DNA from: Sphingomonadales bacterium
GTDB taxonomy: Bacteria; Bacteroidota; Bacteroidia; Flavobacteriales_D; Crocinitomicaceae
DNA: 64,000 nucleotides
Reading direction: 5' to 3'
Assembly: GCA_016872115.1 (NCBI GenBank)
Contig: VHBC01000007.1
Coordinates: forward strand, 1 to 64,000
The notes below the pieces were generated by a model. That model ran no database searches and had not been told where the DNA came from. It saw only the letters and a list, made by a program, of their open reading frames with translations. This document shows positions 25,160 through 33,755 of the stretch, in pieces; the stretch's first letter is position 1; each line of letters opens with the position of its first letter. The translations under genes were made by a program, and so were the position numbers.

Positions 25160-25989
25160 GGCTTTTTGAATTTATTTTTGAGCGCCTCTAGTTTGTCTTC
25201 AATTTGTTGATTGCTGTTGTTGGCCTTGATGCGCTCCATTTCTTTACGTAAAACCTGTTTGGTCTGCAGCGGAAAATCAGCCTCGAGCATCCAGCCATAG
25301 TATCCGGGCTCTTGTTGTAAAACTTGGGCAACCGTTTTGCCTTTGTGTTTACCAAAATTATAGCACACTTCGTTTTTGTCATTGAAAGACAAGCGCCCTG
25401 CAAAATCAGCATTTTGCTGAGTGCCCACTGTTGAAAATTTAGCAAGACCAGCAATGTCGTTATCGAGGTTTTCGTATTTTTCGGTTTGAGCCTGCAGTAC
25501 TTCTAGTGTGGCAAGGGTGTCGTAAAGTGCATTGTGCGCGTTTTCAATTTGCTTGCCACAATAAAATTGATATGCCGCAGCAAGGGTGCGCTGTTCCATT
25601 TTGTGGAAGATGTTTTGTACGTCGACAAAATGCCGCGCTCCTAAATCGAAATCGATGCCACAGCGCAGCAGTTCCTCCGATAAAACAGGTATATCAAATT
25701 TATTTGAGTTGTATCCAGCAAGATCTGAATCGGCAATGAAATCGAGAAGACGCGGTGCCAATTCTTCAAAACTAAGTGCAGTAGCAACCATTTCATTGGT
25801 AATGCCGTGTATAGCTGCTATTTCTTCTGGGATGGGTTGCCCAGGATTTACCAACTCATTGAAGGTTTCGGTATGGCCATCTACAAAAAGCTTGATTACT
25901 GCAATTTGAACAATGCGGTCTTTGGTGATCTGAAGGCCAGTTGTTTCTAAGTCAAAAACACAGAGCGGTCTTACGAGTTGCAGCGCCAT
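25156..25989 (-). CDS. DEDDh 3'-5' exonuclease (DnaQ-like)
   Basis: The 277-aa protein has the DEDDh exonuclease motifs: FDLETTG (12-18), the second-metal region YNSNKFDIPVL (about 94-104) and AHNALYDTLATLEVL (His/Asp, about 151-165). A C-terminal extension contains CYNFGKHKGKTVAQVL, an ExoX-like/DUF3820-type domain for nucleic-acid contact. This suggests a stand-alone exonuclease in DNA repair or RNA turnover rather than the Pol III epsilon subunit. It starts directly at the E2 stop (0-bp spacing) and overlaps the FAH gene by 4 bp. Confidence 0.9.
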   Translation of the reverse strand: MALQLVRPLCVFDLETTGLQITKDRIVQIAVIKLFVDGHTETFNELVNPGQPIPEEIAAIHGITNEMVATALSFEELAPRLLDFIADSDLAGYNSNKFDIPVLSEELLRCGIDFDLGARHFVDVQNIFHKMEQRTLAAAYQFYCGKQIENAHNALYDTLATLEVLQAQTEKYENLDNDIAGLAKFSTVGTQQNADFAGRLSFNDKNEVCYNFGKHKGKTVAQVLQQEPGYYGWMLEADFPLQTKQVLRKEMERIKANNSNQQIEDKLEALKNKFKKP

Positions 25990-27312
25990 TTAGATGGTCG
26001 TTTCAGGGTCGAATTGCTCGAGATAGTCGGCAACTCTGCGCACAAATTGGCCACCTAGTGCGCCATCTACCACACGATGGTCGTAAGAATGAGACAAGAA
26101 CATTTTGTGGCGGATTCCAATGAAGTCACCGTCTGTAGTTTCAATTACAGCTGGTACTTTACGGATGGCACCGAGGGCCAAAATGGCTACTTGTGGCTGA
26201 TTGATAATTGGGGTTCCCATGACGTTTCCGAAAGTTCCGACATTCGTTACGGTGTAGGTTCCGCCTTGGATATCTTCTGGTTTCAATTTGTTGTTGCGGG
26301 CGTTGTTGGCCAGTTCGTTAACAGCTTTTGCTAAACCTACGAGGTTCATGCGATCTGCATTTTTAATAACTGGAACAATGAGGTTTCCGCTCGGCAAAGC
26401 AGCTGCCATACCGATGTTGATGTCTTTGCGTTTGATGATGTTAGTACCCGAAACCGATACGTTGATCATTGGGAAATCTTTGATGGCTTTAGCCACTGCC
26501 TCAATGAAAATAGGGGTAAAAGTGAGGTTTTCACCTTCGCGCTTTTTGTATTCGTTTTTCATGCGCTCGCGCCATTTTACGATGGTAGTTACATCGGCTT
26601 CAACGTAAGAGGTAACGTGTGGCGACACATGAACAGACATCACCATGTGTTCTGCGATGAGCTTGCGCATGCGGTCCATTTCGATGATTTCGTCTCCGCT
26701 GTTTGGCAAAACAACTGGTTCTTTGACTTGGATTGCACCTTGCATTGCAACCACCGGTGTTGCACCTGCAGAACTAGAAGCAGAGGCTGAAGATGGTTGA
26801 CGGTTTTCCAAGTAGGCAAGTATGTCTTTTTTAGTCACACGACCATCTTGACCTGAACCTTTAATTTGTGCGAGTTCAGCGGCAGCTATATTTTCTTTTT
26901 GAGCAATTGTACGAACCAAAGGTGAGTAAAAACGGCCATCTGTGCCTTTACTAGAGCCTACAGGTGTGGCGTTATTGCTGCTCGTTTCAGTCGTGTTTAC
27001 CGGTTCATTAGCTGGTGCAGAGGGCACAGCGGCTGGTGCAGCAACTGGAGCAGGTGCCTCGGTGCTCGGGCCGTCAGTAGATAAAATGGCAATCACATCT
27101 CCAACTTGGGCAACTTGGTCTTTTTCAAATAGAATTTTAACAAGTGTGCCGGCTGCTTCTGATGGGAGTTCGTTGTCGACCTTATCGGTTGCAACCTCAA
27201 CGAGTGGTTCGTCCATGGCAACTGTGTCACCAATATTTTTAAGCCAATTAGTGATGGTTGCTTCTGTGACGCTTTCTCCCATTTTGGGAAGACGTATTTC
27301 TATTTCTGCCAT
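25990..27312 (-). CDS. 2-oxoacid dehydrogenase E2 component (dihydrolipoamide acyltransferase)
   Basis: The E2 core of a 2-oxoacid dehydrogenase complex transfers acyl groups to CoA. The 440-aa protein has one lipoyl domain (2-78; lipoyl-Lys in VATDKVDNEL), a Pro/Ala-rich linker (about 80-115), a peripheral-subunit-binding domain (FYSPLVRTIAQKENI to GRVTKKDILAYL, about 130-170) and the catalytic domain ending SHSYDHRVVDGALGGQF with the HxxxDG motif. One lipoyl domain and the overall sequence suggest a branched-chain-type enzyme. The ATG at 27312 starts MAEIEIRLPKMGESV. The matching E1 is probably the fused protein at 56083-58077. Confidence 0.92.
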   Translation of the reverse strand: MAEIEIRLPKMGESVTEATITNWLKNIGDTVAMDEPLVEVATDKVDNELPSEAAGTLVKILFEKDQVAQVGDVIAILSTDGPSTEAPAPVAAPAAVPSAPANEPVNTTETSSNNATPVGSSKGTDGRFYSPLVRTIAQKENIAAAELAQIKGSGQDGRVTKKDILAYLENRQPSSASASSSAGATPVVAMQGAIQVKEPVVLPNSGDEIIEMDRMRKLIAEHMVMSVHVSPHVTSYVEADVTTIVKWRERMKNEYKKREGENLTFTPIFIEAVAKAIKDFPMINVSVSGTNIIKRKDINIGMAAALPSGNLIVPVIKNADRMNLVGLAKAVNELANNARNNKLKPEDIQGGTYTVTNVGTFGNVMGTPIINQPQVAILALGAIRKVPAVIETTDGDFIGIRHKMFLSHSYDHRVVDGALGGQFVRRVADYLEQFDPETTI

Positions 27313-27371
27313 GTTGTTGTTAAATTGATGTCGTTGATTTGCTTGCAAAATTAAGCAAATTCGAATTAATA

Positions 27372-29294
27372 TCAGTGTGCTTGGTTGTCGAGGTCATTGA
27401 CTTGCTTCCAAACCGATTTGAAGTCAAATAGCAAACTGTAGGATTTAGTATAAATAAAGGCCTGGATGTCAAATGCTTGGTCATTATTGAATCGAGGGCG
27501 AAGTAAAAAAGCCTTTCCTTTTTTGTCAGGATGCTGAGCCGAGCCTACTCCGACAAAAGAGTAACGGCCAATCAGTATATTAAGTAGATTGCTTAGGTAA
27601 CGATTTTTATGTTTGTATATCCAGAGCATTAGTGGACTAAAAAGCAATAATAAAAAGGCGGTCAGGAAATCAAAAATGCGTTTCAAACGTTTATTGGCAG
27701 GTAATTGAAGGGCGTCAAAATGCAAGTTATAGTATGTGCCAGCTTGGTCGATAGAAGAACTTCCAATTAAATAGCTTGTGTTGGGTTGGGCAATTTTATA
27801 TTCGAGGTCTTGGTTTGAGGTATCGGCCATCATTTGGATGATGTTTGATGCACCTACATCTTGAGCTGAAAAGATGAGCTCATTGAGTTGGTGCACTCTA
27901 ATTATTTCGTCAATTTGGTTGTTCTGAGCTGCTTTTTCGGCATCTATGGGTAGGAGTAAATCAATTTCAGGGTAGGTTGCACTTAGTAATTCGGATATCC
28001 GCTTAAATTCTATTGAATTGGCAATGATGCCAAAGCGTTTTTTTGGAAGTTTACCTAGATTTAGGCGGCCTTTGGTAAGCAATTCATATAGGCTCCTTGT
28101 GAGATAAAATGCAACGAGAAAACCGGCTGCACCCAGCAATATAAACAACCTAGAAAATTGCCATTCTTTCGGAAAGAGGGCATAGGCCACCAAAATAGAA
28201 ACGGTTCCAAAAAAAGTACTTTTCCAAATCTGTGCACTGCGTGTGCCTTTGTCATAGAGTCCGAATAACCACGCGCAAAACAACCAGGTCAAGATATAGC
28301 TCGGAATCAACCAATTGTAGGCCCAGTCTGGAAATTGAATTTGTTTGGCTTCCCATTGCTTGCCAAGAAAATGCAAAAAGACAAAAGAAATAATGGCATC
28401 GAGAGAGGGCCAAAACAAACGCAAAAAAAGTCTTTTGGCAATAGAAGCAGTTGCTCTGAGGTAAATTGCCGTATGAATGGCCATGGAAAAGATATGTGCG
28501 TGGCGCGCCGAGAAATGTTTTTTGGCAAAAATGACCATGGCGTTGTAAAAGACAAACACATAGTTCAAAGAACCCTTTTTGGTGCTTTCTCCTTTATAGT
28601 GAATGATTTTTGTTTCGGGAAAATAGACATTGGTGTAGCCTCCTTGTTGAATGCGATACGATAAATCGATGTCTTCGCCGTACATAAAAAAGGCTTCGTC
28701 GAGTAAACCAACTTTTGAAATCGTTTCGGCGCGCATGAACATGAAGGCACCGCTTAAAACATCGACCTCATGGATTTGATGTTCGTCGAGAAAACCGAGG
28801 TGGTATTTGCCAAATTTTTTGCTCTTCGGAAATAATTTCGAAAAGCCAAATATTTTGTAAAAGGAAACGGCAGGGGTAGGTAGACCGCGTTTCGACTCGG
28901 GTAAAAATCGCCCTTTTCCATCGAGCATGCGCACGCCCAACCCCCCTGTTTGGGGATGGCTATCCATGTAGGCAATACACTTGTCAAATGTATCCTGTTC
29001 GACAACCGTATCGGGATTGAGCAGCAAGACATAGCGCCCTTTACTTTGTATGATTGCTTGATTGTTGGCCTTGGAAAAGCCAACATTTTCCGCATTGGCA
29101 ATGAGCTTAACTGTGGGGAATTTTTTACGGATGAATTCTACGGATCCATCGACACTATTGTTGTCTACCACAAAAACCTCGATTTGCAGTCGTTGGCTCG
29201 CTGCAAAAACACTGTTCAAGCATTGCTCCAAGAAATTGACAACATTATAGTTGACAATCACTACACTGAGATCAAAAGGCGGGTCTTGGGTCAT
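27372..29294 (-). CDS. Family 2 glycosyltransferase fused to a membrane sugar-transferase-like half
   Basis: This 640-aa protein makes cell-surface glycans. Residues 1-260 form a GT2 (rhamnosyltransferase-like) domain: VVIVNYN, VVDNNSVDGS, NVGFSKANNQAI, LLNPDTVVE (DxD-like), GAFMFMRA, and MYGEDIDLSYR. Four transmembrane helices follow (about 285-420) and then a Rossmann-like part. The C-terminus (about 540-640; RIFDFLTAFLLLLFSPLMLW, LLNILIGRYSFVGVG) recalls polyprenyl-phosphate sugar transferases but lacks a KFRSM-type active site, so it may be inactive. It overlaps ridA by 4 bp. Confidence 0.88.
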   Translation of the reverse strand: MTQDPPFDLSVVIVNYNVVNFLEQCLNSVFAASQRLQIEVFVVDNNSVDGSVEFIRKKFPTVKLIANAENVGFSKANNQAIIQSKGRYVLLLNPDTVVEQDTFDKCIAYMDSHPQTGGLGVRMLDGKGRFLPESKRGLPTPAVSFYKIFGFSKLFPKSKKFGKYHLGFLDEHQIHEVDVLSGAFMFMRAETISKVGLLDEAFFMYGEDIDLSYRIQQGGYTNVYFPETKIIHYKGESTKKGSLNYVFVFYNAMVIFAKKHFSARHAHIFSMAIHTAIYLRATASIAKRLFLRLFWPSLDAIISFVFLHFLGKQWEAKQIQFPDWAYNWLIPSYILTWLFCAWLFGLYDKGTRSAQIWKSTFFGTVSILVAYALFPKEWQFSRLFILLGAAGFLVAFYLTRSLYELLTKGRLNLGKLPKKRFGIIANSIEFKRISELLSATYPEIDLLLPIDAEKAAQNNQIDEIIRVHQLNELIFSAQDVGASNIIQMMADTSNQDLEYKIAQPNTSYLIGSSSIDQAGTYYNLHFDALQLPANKRLKRIFDFLTAFLLLLFSPLMLWIYKHKNRYLSNLLNILIGRYSFVGVGSAQHPDKKGKAFLLRPRFNNDQAFDIQAFIYTKSYSLLFDFKSVWKQVNDLDNQAH

Positions 29295-29677
29295 TTTTGT
29301 GCGATACAAGAAATTTCGATGTTGACATCCAAAGGAAGTCGAGAGACTTCTATGGTTTGGCGCGCCGGCGGAACTTCTTTGAAAAACTGGGCGTAGATTT
29401 GATTCATGGCGGCAAATTCGTTGAGGTCTTTCATGAAAATACTAACCATAGTGACATCATGGAAATCGAAACCTGCCTCTGAAAGCAGTGCGCCAATATT
29501 GTGTAAAACCCTCTCGGTTGCTTGTTCAATGCTATTGATTTCGAGCTCTCCGTTGTTTGGGTTGAGCGGAATTTGACCGCTGATGTATAGTGTTTGGTCT
29601 TTGAGAATAGCTTGGCTGTATGGACCAACCGGTGCAGGTGCATTGGGTATTTGAATAGGTTTCTTCGGAGTCGACAT
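29291..29677 (-). CDS. ridA: RidA-family reactive-imine deaminase
   Basis: RidA hydrolyses reactive enamine/imine intermediates released by PLP enzymes, protecting them from damage. The 128-aa protein has APVGPYSQAI (14-23), LYISGQIPLNP (30-40) and the active-site Arg106 in PPARQTIEVSRLP, then VNIEISCIA near the end. This is the complete RidA signature. It lies upstream of the glycosyltransferase with a 4-bp overlap and is divergent from the amidotransferase gene across a 50-bp region holding a palindromic -7 element. Confidence 0.92.
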   Translation of the reverse strand: MSTPKKPIQIPNAPAPVGPYSQAILKDQTLYISGQIPLNPNNGELEINSIEQATERVLHNIGALLSEAGFDFHDVTMVSIFMKDLNEFAAMNQIYAQFFKEVPPARQTIEVSRLPLDVNIEISCIAQK

Positions 29678-29696
29678 GCCAAGTGCTTGAATTTAC

Positions 29697-29711
29697 TACT
29701 TTTGCAAAGTA
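29697..29711 (+). promoter_or_regulatory. Palindromic -7 element in the ridA/amidotransferase divergent region
   Basis: TACTTTTG (29697-29704) is a perfect -7 match for the plus-strand gene. It is half of a 15-bp palindrome TACTTT-TGC-AAAGTA, so the minus strand reads a very similar TACTTTGC toward ridA. No good -33 is seen for either direction. Confidence 0.42.
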
Positions 29712-29727
29712 ACAAAAAACAAGCTAC

Positions 29728-30291
29728 GTGAGGGTTCTTTTGATCGATTTTTATGACTCATTTACGTACAATCTCGCCCATTATTTGGAGTCATTTGGTA
29801 TCGAATTAGTCGTTTTACGTCACGATACGCTAGCTAATTGCACCTTACAGCACTTCGATGCATTTATTTTGTCACCGGGTCCTGGTTTGCCTCAAGAGAA
29901 AGAAGGTTTATTTGCTTTTCTTGAGCAGTATGTCGGTCAAAAACCAATTCTCGGGGTATGTCTAGGAATGCAGGCCCTCGCCGAATTTTTAGGCGCCACC
30001 CTTGAAAATCAACAGCATGTGAAGCACGGTGTTTCAGAAGAAATTGAAATCATTCGTCAAAATGGTTTGTTCAGTAGTTTACCCAAATCGATAGAAGTAG
30101 GTCTGTATCATTCTTGGAAGGTAAATTGTCCGGAGCCTTGGGTCAGTGCAAAAAGTAAATCTGGCGTGAATATGGCCATCGAAATCCCCGAGAAAAAAGT
30201 ATATGGTGTGCAGTTTCATCCCGAATCTGTCATGACTCCACATGGTAAAGAAATTTTAAAGAACTTTATCCAAATTGCACGCCATGACTAG
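29728..30291 (+). CDS. Anthranilate/aminodeoxychorismate synthase glutaminase subunit
   Basis: This class-I glutamine amidotransferase supplies ammonia to chorismate-using enzymes (TrpE for tryptophan or PabB for folate). The 187-aa protein begins with GTG (RVLLIDFYDSFTYNLAHYL) and has SPGPGLP, the nucleophile Cys78 in GVCLGMQALAEFLG, and the His/Glu pair in GVQFHPESVMTP. Length is normal. No component I gene is nearby, so trpG and pabA cannot be separated by context. It overlaps the DUF2147 gene by 8 bp. Confidence 0.92.
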   Translation: MRVLLIDFYDSFTYNLAHYLESFGIELVVLRHDTLANCTLQHFDAFILSPGPGLPQEKEGLFAFLEQYVGQKPILGVCLGMQALAEFLGATLENQQHVKHGVSEEIEIIRQNGLFSSLPKSIEVGLYHSWKVNCPEPWVSAKSKSGVNMAIEIPEKKVYGVQFHPESVMTPHGKEILKNFIQIARHD

Positions 30292-30730
30292 GTTTATTTT
30301 TTTCCTATGTACGCTCTTGCTGTCTCTTTGGTCTTATGGGCAATCTTGTACGGGCTATTGGATCACCATTGACGACGCAACTGGGTTAAAAAAATCGATT
30401 GTAGAGCTTTATAAAAAAGATGGTATTCTCTACGGAAAAGTGGTTTACATCTACAAACGTGGAAAAGATGGACCACATTCCAAATGCACTGAATGCAACG
30501 GCAAACTCTACAATCAACCGATCATGGGTATGGTTATTTTGCGTCAAATGGAGTGGGACGGCAGCCAATGGGAAAACGGCACCATTCTCGACCCCGATAA
30601 CGGCAAAACCTACACCTGCACACTATGGCTCAATGAGGAAAACAAAAACAAGTTGAATGTAAGGGGTTACATTGGCCCTTTTTTCCGCACCCAAGAATGG
30701 ATTCGAACGGATAAAATCCCTTTAGACTAG
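30284..30730 (+). CDS. Exported DUF2147 protein
   Basis: The 148-aa protein has a signal peptide (TRFIFFLCTLLLSLWSYGQ) and the DUF2147 pattern: CTGYWITIDDATGLKKSIVELYKKDG near the start, a CTECNGKLYNQPIMGM segment, DPDNGKTYTCTLWL, and LNVRGYIGPFFRTQEW near the end. DUF2147 proteins are small periplasmic or outer-membrane beta proteins of unknown function. The ATG at 30284, inside the previous gene, opens the signal peptide; an in-frame TTG 9 bp earlier is less likely. Confidence 0.88.
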   Translation: MTRFIFFLCTLLLSLWSYGQSCTGYWITIDDATGLKKSIVELYKKDGILYGKVVYIYKRGKDGPHSKCTECNGKLYNQPIMGMVILRQMEWDGSQWENGTILDPDNGKTYTCTLWLNEENKNKLNVRGYIGPFFRTQEWIRTDKIPLD

Positions 30731-30782
30731 AACTTAATTGTTTAACTTTTGTTGTTGTTTTGTATTGTCAAACTTCAACAAA

Positions 30783-33239
30783 ATGAAACAATTCTCACTA
30801 ACCTTCTTTTTACTCTTCTTCGCATTTTCCTTTTTTGCCCAAACCGGTCTTTTATCCGGAAAAATCACCAACGCAGCAAATGGTACACTCGTTTCGCCTG
30901 CCAAAGTAAATATCGTTGAACTACAATTGTTTAAAGCGGTTGATTTAGAAGGACGCTTCAGCTTTAATAATTTGGCACCGGGTATTTATACAATCAAAGT
31001 CACCGCTCCGGGCTTCCAAGAAAAAGTACAGTCTGAGGTACTCATCACCAATGCGCGCCCTACAGAACTCGATGTCGAATTAGAAGAAAAAGTACAAACT
31101 GCCAAAGATGTCAAGGTGAGCGCAGCGCCCTTCCAACGCAAGGTGGAGTCTCCTAATTCACTCAAAACACTCAGCGCAACAGAAATTGAACGCCTACCAG
31201 GTGCTAACCGAGACGTCAGTAAAGTTATTGCGGCGCTCCCTGGTGTGGCGGCGCGCGCTACTTTTCGCAATGATATCATTATTCGGGGAGGGTCGCCAGG
31301 CGAAAATAAATTTTATTTAGATGGCATCGAAGTGCCGAATATCAACCACTTTGCTACCCAAGGGAGCAGCGGTGGGCCTGTTGGGCTTTTGAATGTGAAT
31401 TTTATCAGAGAAGTCGAGTTTTACTCAGGTGCTTTTCCAGCGAACCGCGCCAACGGACTTTCTTCTGTGCTTTCTTTTAAGCAAAAAGACGGCAATAAAG
31501 ATGCGCTTATCACGAATTTTGCGTTGGGTTCTTCTGATGCTGCCCTCACTTTTGATGGTCCGCTTGGCAATAAAGGCGATTTTATCTTTTCGGTGCGGCG
31601 CTCTTATTTGCAATTTCTTTTTGCGGCGCTGAAATTACCTATTTTACCAACCTACAATGACTACCAATTCAAGTTTAACTTCCAATTAACGCCTAAAGAT
31701 AAACTCTCGATTATTGGTCTTGGTGCGCTCGATCAATTTGGTCTCAATGCAGATGTAAATAACGGACTTACAGATACCAATCAAATCAAATACAACAATT
31801 TTATTTTGGGCAATTTGCCAATGCAAGGGCAATGGAATTATACCATGGGAGCGGTATGGCAGCATTCTTCCAAATCTTCAATTCAAACGGTAGTAGCGAG
31901 CCGAAATATGTTGAATAACCGAGCCTATCGTTACAAAGACCGTATTGAAGAGCCACAAAATTTACTCCAAGACTACACCTCTTTTGAAGCCGAAAACAAA
32001 TTCCGTTTTGAGCACACCTACCTTAAGAATGGCTGGCGTTGGAATATCGGAGTTGGTTATGAATTTGCCAAATATTTCAATGATACCTATCAAAAACTCA
32101 CCATTTTTATCGAGCCGGCCATCATCGATTTTCAGTCGGAACTCAATTTGCACAAATACGCTGCCTTTTCTCAGTTAAGCAGAGCGTTTTGGAACGAAAG
32201 AATCCGCTTGTCGGTAGGTGTTCGTGCTGATGGCAACTCCTACAGCACCCAAATGCGCAATCCGTTCAAGCAATTTTCCCCTATGTTCTCGGCATCTTAC
32301 CGCCTCACCGAAGACTGGGCGATCAACACCAATATAGCGCGCTATCACCAATTGCCAGCATACACCATTCTCGGATTCAGAGATCCAGCGGGTACTTTAG
32401 TGAATGCTCAAAATGGTGTGCGCTATATCCAAGCCGATCATTTTGTGCTCGGAACAGAATACCTTTTGAAGTGGAATGCCCGCGTTACACTCGAAGGTTT
32501 TTACAAAAAGTATAATTACTATCCTTTCTCTTTAAAAGACTCGATTTCATTGGCCAATATCGGGTCAGATTTTGGTGTGGTAGGTAATGAGGCCGTGAGT
32601 TCAACATCAAACGGACGCAGTTACGGTGCCGAGTTCTTATACCAGCAAAAACTTTACAAAGGTTTTTATGCCGTATTGGCTTATACTTGGGTTCGCTCCG
32701 AATTCCAAGACAAAAACAACAATTACGTGCCAACTGCCTGGGATAGCCGCAATATCGTTTCTTTAACAGGTGGCAAACGTTTTAAAAATGGTTGGGAATT
32801 CGGAATGCGCTGGCTTTATTCCGGCGGAGCGCCCTACACTCCCTACGATATTGCCACTTCAAGTTTAACTGCGAATTGGGATGTCAATGGCATTGGTTTG
32901 TTAGATTACACGCAGCTCAATTCAGCACGCGAATCTAGTTTTCATCAATTAAATGTGCGCGTCGATAAAAAATTATATTTGAAGCAATTTAATATGAACT
33001 TCTATTTAGATATCCAAAATTTATATGCTTACAAAGCCAAGTTAGCGCCAATTTTGTTAGTGGAAACCGATGCCAATAACCAACCTGTTCTGGTCCCCGA
33101 TGATCCTACGAGATACCAAACTAAACTAATCGAAAACCCTTCTGGCATTGTACAGCCAACCATTGGTATTATCATTGAGTTTGTAACTAAAAAAGCAAGA
33201 CTAAAAACAGCCCGGGGCAAGGTAACAGATAAAAGTTAA
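30783..33239 (+). CDS. TonB-dependent receptor with carboxypeptidase-regulatory domain
   Basis: The 818-aa outer-membrane protein has a signal peptide (about 1-20, ending FFAQ), a CarboxypepD_reg-like domain (LLSGKITNAANGTLVSPAKVNI to TEVEL-like end, about 22-105) and a plug with GANRDVSKVIAALPGVAARATFRND and IIIRGGSPGENKFYLDGIEVPNINHF as its key parts. A long barrel of TonB-receptor type follows. It is not SusC-like and no SusD gene follows. An upstream in-frame ATG at 30738 would prepend a non-signal sequence, so 30783 is used. Substrate unknown. Confidence 0.92.
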   Translation: MKQFSLTFFLLFFAFSFFAQTGLLSGKITNAANGTLVSPAKVNIVELQLFKAVDLEGRFSFNNLAPGIYTIKVTAPGFQEKVQSEVLITNARPTELDVELEEKVQTAKDVKVSAAPFQRKVESPNSLKTLSATEIERLPGANRDVSKVIAALPGVAARATFRNDIIIRGGSPGENKFYLDGIEVPNINHFATQGSSGGPVGLLNVNFIREVEFYSGAFPANRANGLSSVLSFKQKDGNKDALITNFALGSSDAALTFDGPLGNKGDFIFSVRRSYLQFLFAALKLPILPTYNDYQFKFNFQLTPKDKLSIIGLGALDQFGLNADVNNGLTDTNQIKYNNFILGNLPMQGQWNYTMGAVWQHSSKSSIQTVVASRNMLNNRAYRYKDRIEEPQNLLQDYTSFEAENKFRFEHTYLKNGWRWNIGVGYEFAKYFNDTYQKLTIFIEPAIIDFQSELNLHKYAAFSQLSRAFWNERIRLSVGVRADGNSYSTQMRNPFKQFSPMFSASYRLTEDWAINTNIARYHQLPAYTILGFRDPAGTLVNAQNGVRYIQADHFVLGTEYLLKWNARVTLEGFYKKYNYYPFSLKDSISLANIGSDFGVVGNEAVSSTSNGRSYGAEFLYQQKLYKGFYAVLAYTWVRSEFQDKNNNYVPTAWDSRNIVSLTGGKRFKNGWEFGMRWLYSGGAPYTPYDIATSSLTANWDVNGIGLLDYTQLNSARESSFHQLNVRVDKKLYLKQFNMNFYLDIQNLYAYKAKLAPILLVETDANNQPVLVPDDPTRYQTKLIENPSGIVQPTIGIIIEFVTKKARLKTARGKVTDKS

Positions 33240-33247
33240 AAAAGTGG

Positions 33248-33255
33248 TATCTTTG
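33248..33255 (+). promoter_or_regulatory. -7 promoter element of ndk
   Basis: TATCTTTG followed by CACCC is identical over 12 bases to the rpsF -7 region. It sits 20 bp before the ndk ATG. No -33 TTG is evident at the usual distance. Confidence 0.5.
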
Positions 33256-33275
33256 CACCCAAATCAAATACATAC

Positions 33276-33695
33276 ATGGCAACCAACAGAACTTTTACAA
33301 TGCTCAAGCCCGACGCAATCGAAAACGGTCATATGGGCAAAATCATCGACATGATCATCGGTGCTGGCTTTCAAATCAAAGCAATGAAATATACCCGTTT
33401 GTCTGTGGCACAAGCCAAAGAATTTTATGCGGTGCATGCAGAGCGTCCTTTTTATGGCGAGCTCGTTGCATACATGACCAGCGGTCCAATTGTAGCAGCT
33501 ATTCTCGAAAAAGAAAATGCAGTTGCGGATTTCCGCGCACTTATCGGTGCTACCGATCCAGCAGAAGCTGCCGATGGCACAATCCGCAAGGCTTATGCTG
33601 AAAGCAAAGGACGCAATGCGGTTCACGGTTCAGATTCTGACGAAAACGCTGAAATCGAAGGTAAATTCCATTTTGCTGCCAACGAAATTTTCTAA
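33276..33695 (+). CDS. ndk: Nucleoside-diphosphate kinase
   Basis: Ndk transfers the terminal phosphate between nucleoside di- and triphosphates through a phosphohistidine. The 139-aa protein has [17 protein letters not shown] (7-23), [18 protein letters not shown] (57-74), [18 protein letters not shown] (91-108) and the active His117 in NAVHGSDS. Length and motifs are complete. It carries its own -7 element and is followed by a strong terminator. Confidence 0.97.
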   Translation: MATNRTFTMLKPDAIENGHMGKIIDMIIGAGFQIKAMKYTRLSVAQAKEFYAVHAERPFYGELVAYMTSGPIVAAILEKENAVADFRALIGATDPAEAADGTIRKAYAESKGRNAVHGSDSDENAEIEGKFHFAANEIF

Positions 33696-33715
33696 TTTCG
33701 CTATCCTATTTTACT

Positions 33716-33743
33716 AAAAAGACCGCGACAGCGGTCTTTTTTT
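33716..33743 (+). terminator. Rho-independent terminator between ndk and prfC
   Basis: AAAAAGACCGC (33716-33726), loop GACA, GCGGTCTTTTTTT (33731-33743). The T-run ends 12 bp before the prfC ATG, so prfC must rely on read-through or on a promoter inside or upstream of the hairpin. Confidence 0.88.
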
Positions 33744-33755
33744 ATGTAGAGACCT

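Noticed and set aside
29062-29396. Plus-strand open frames opposite the glycosyltransferase and ridA
   Set aside because: Both underlying minus-strand genes have full family motifs and 4-bp coupling; the plus-strand frames have none.
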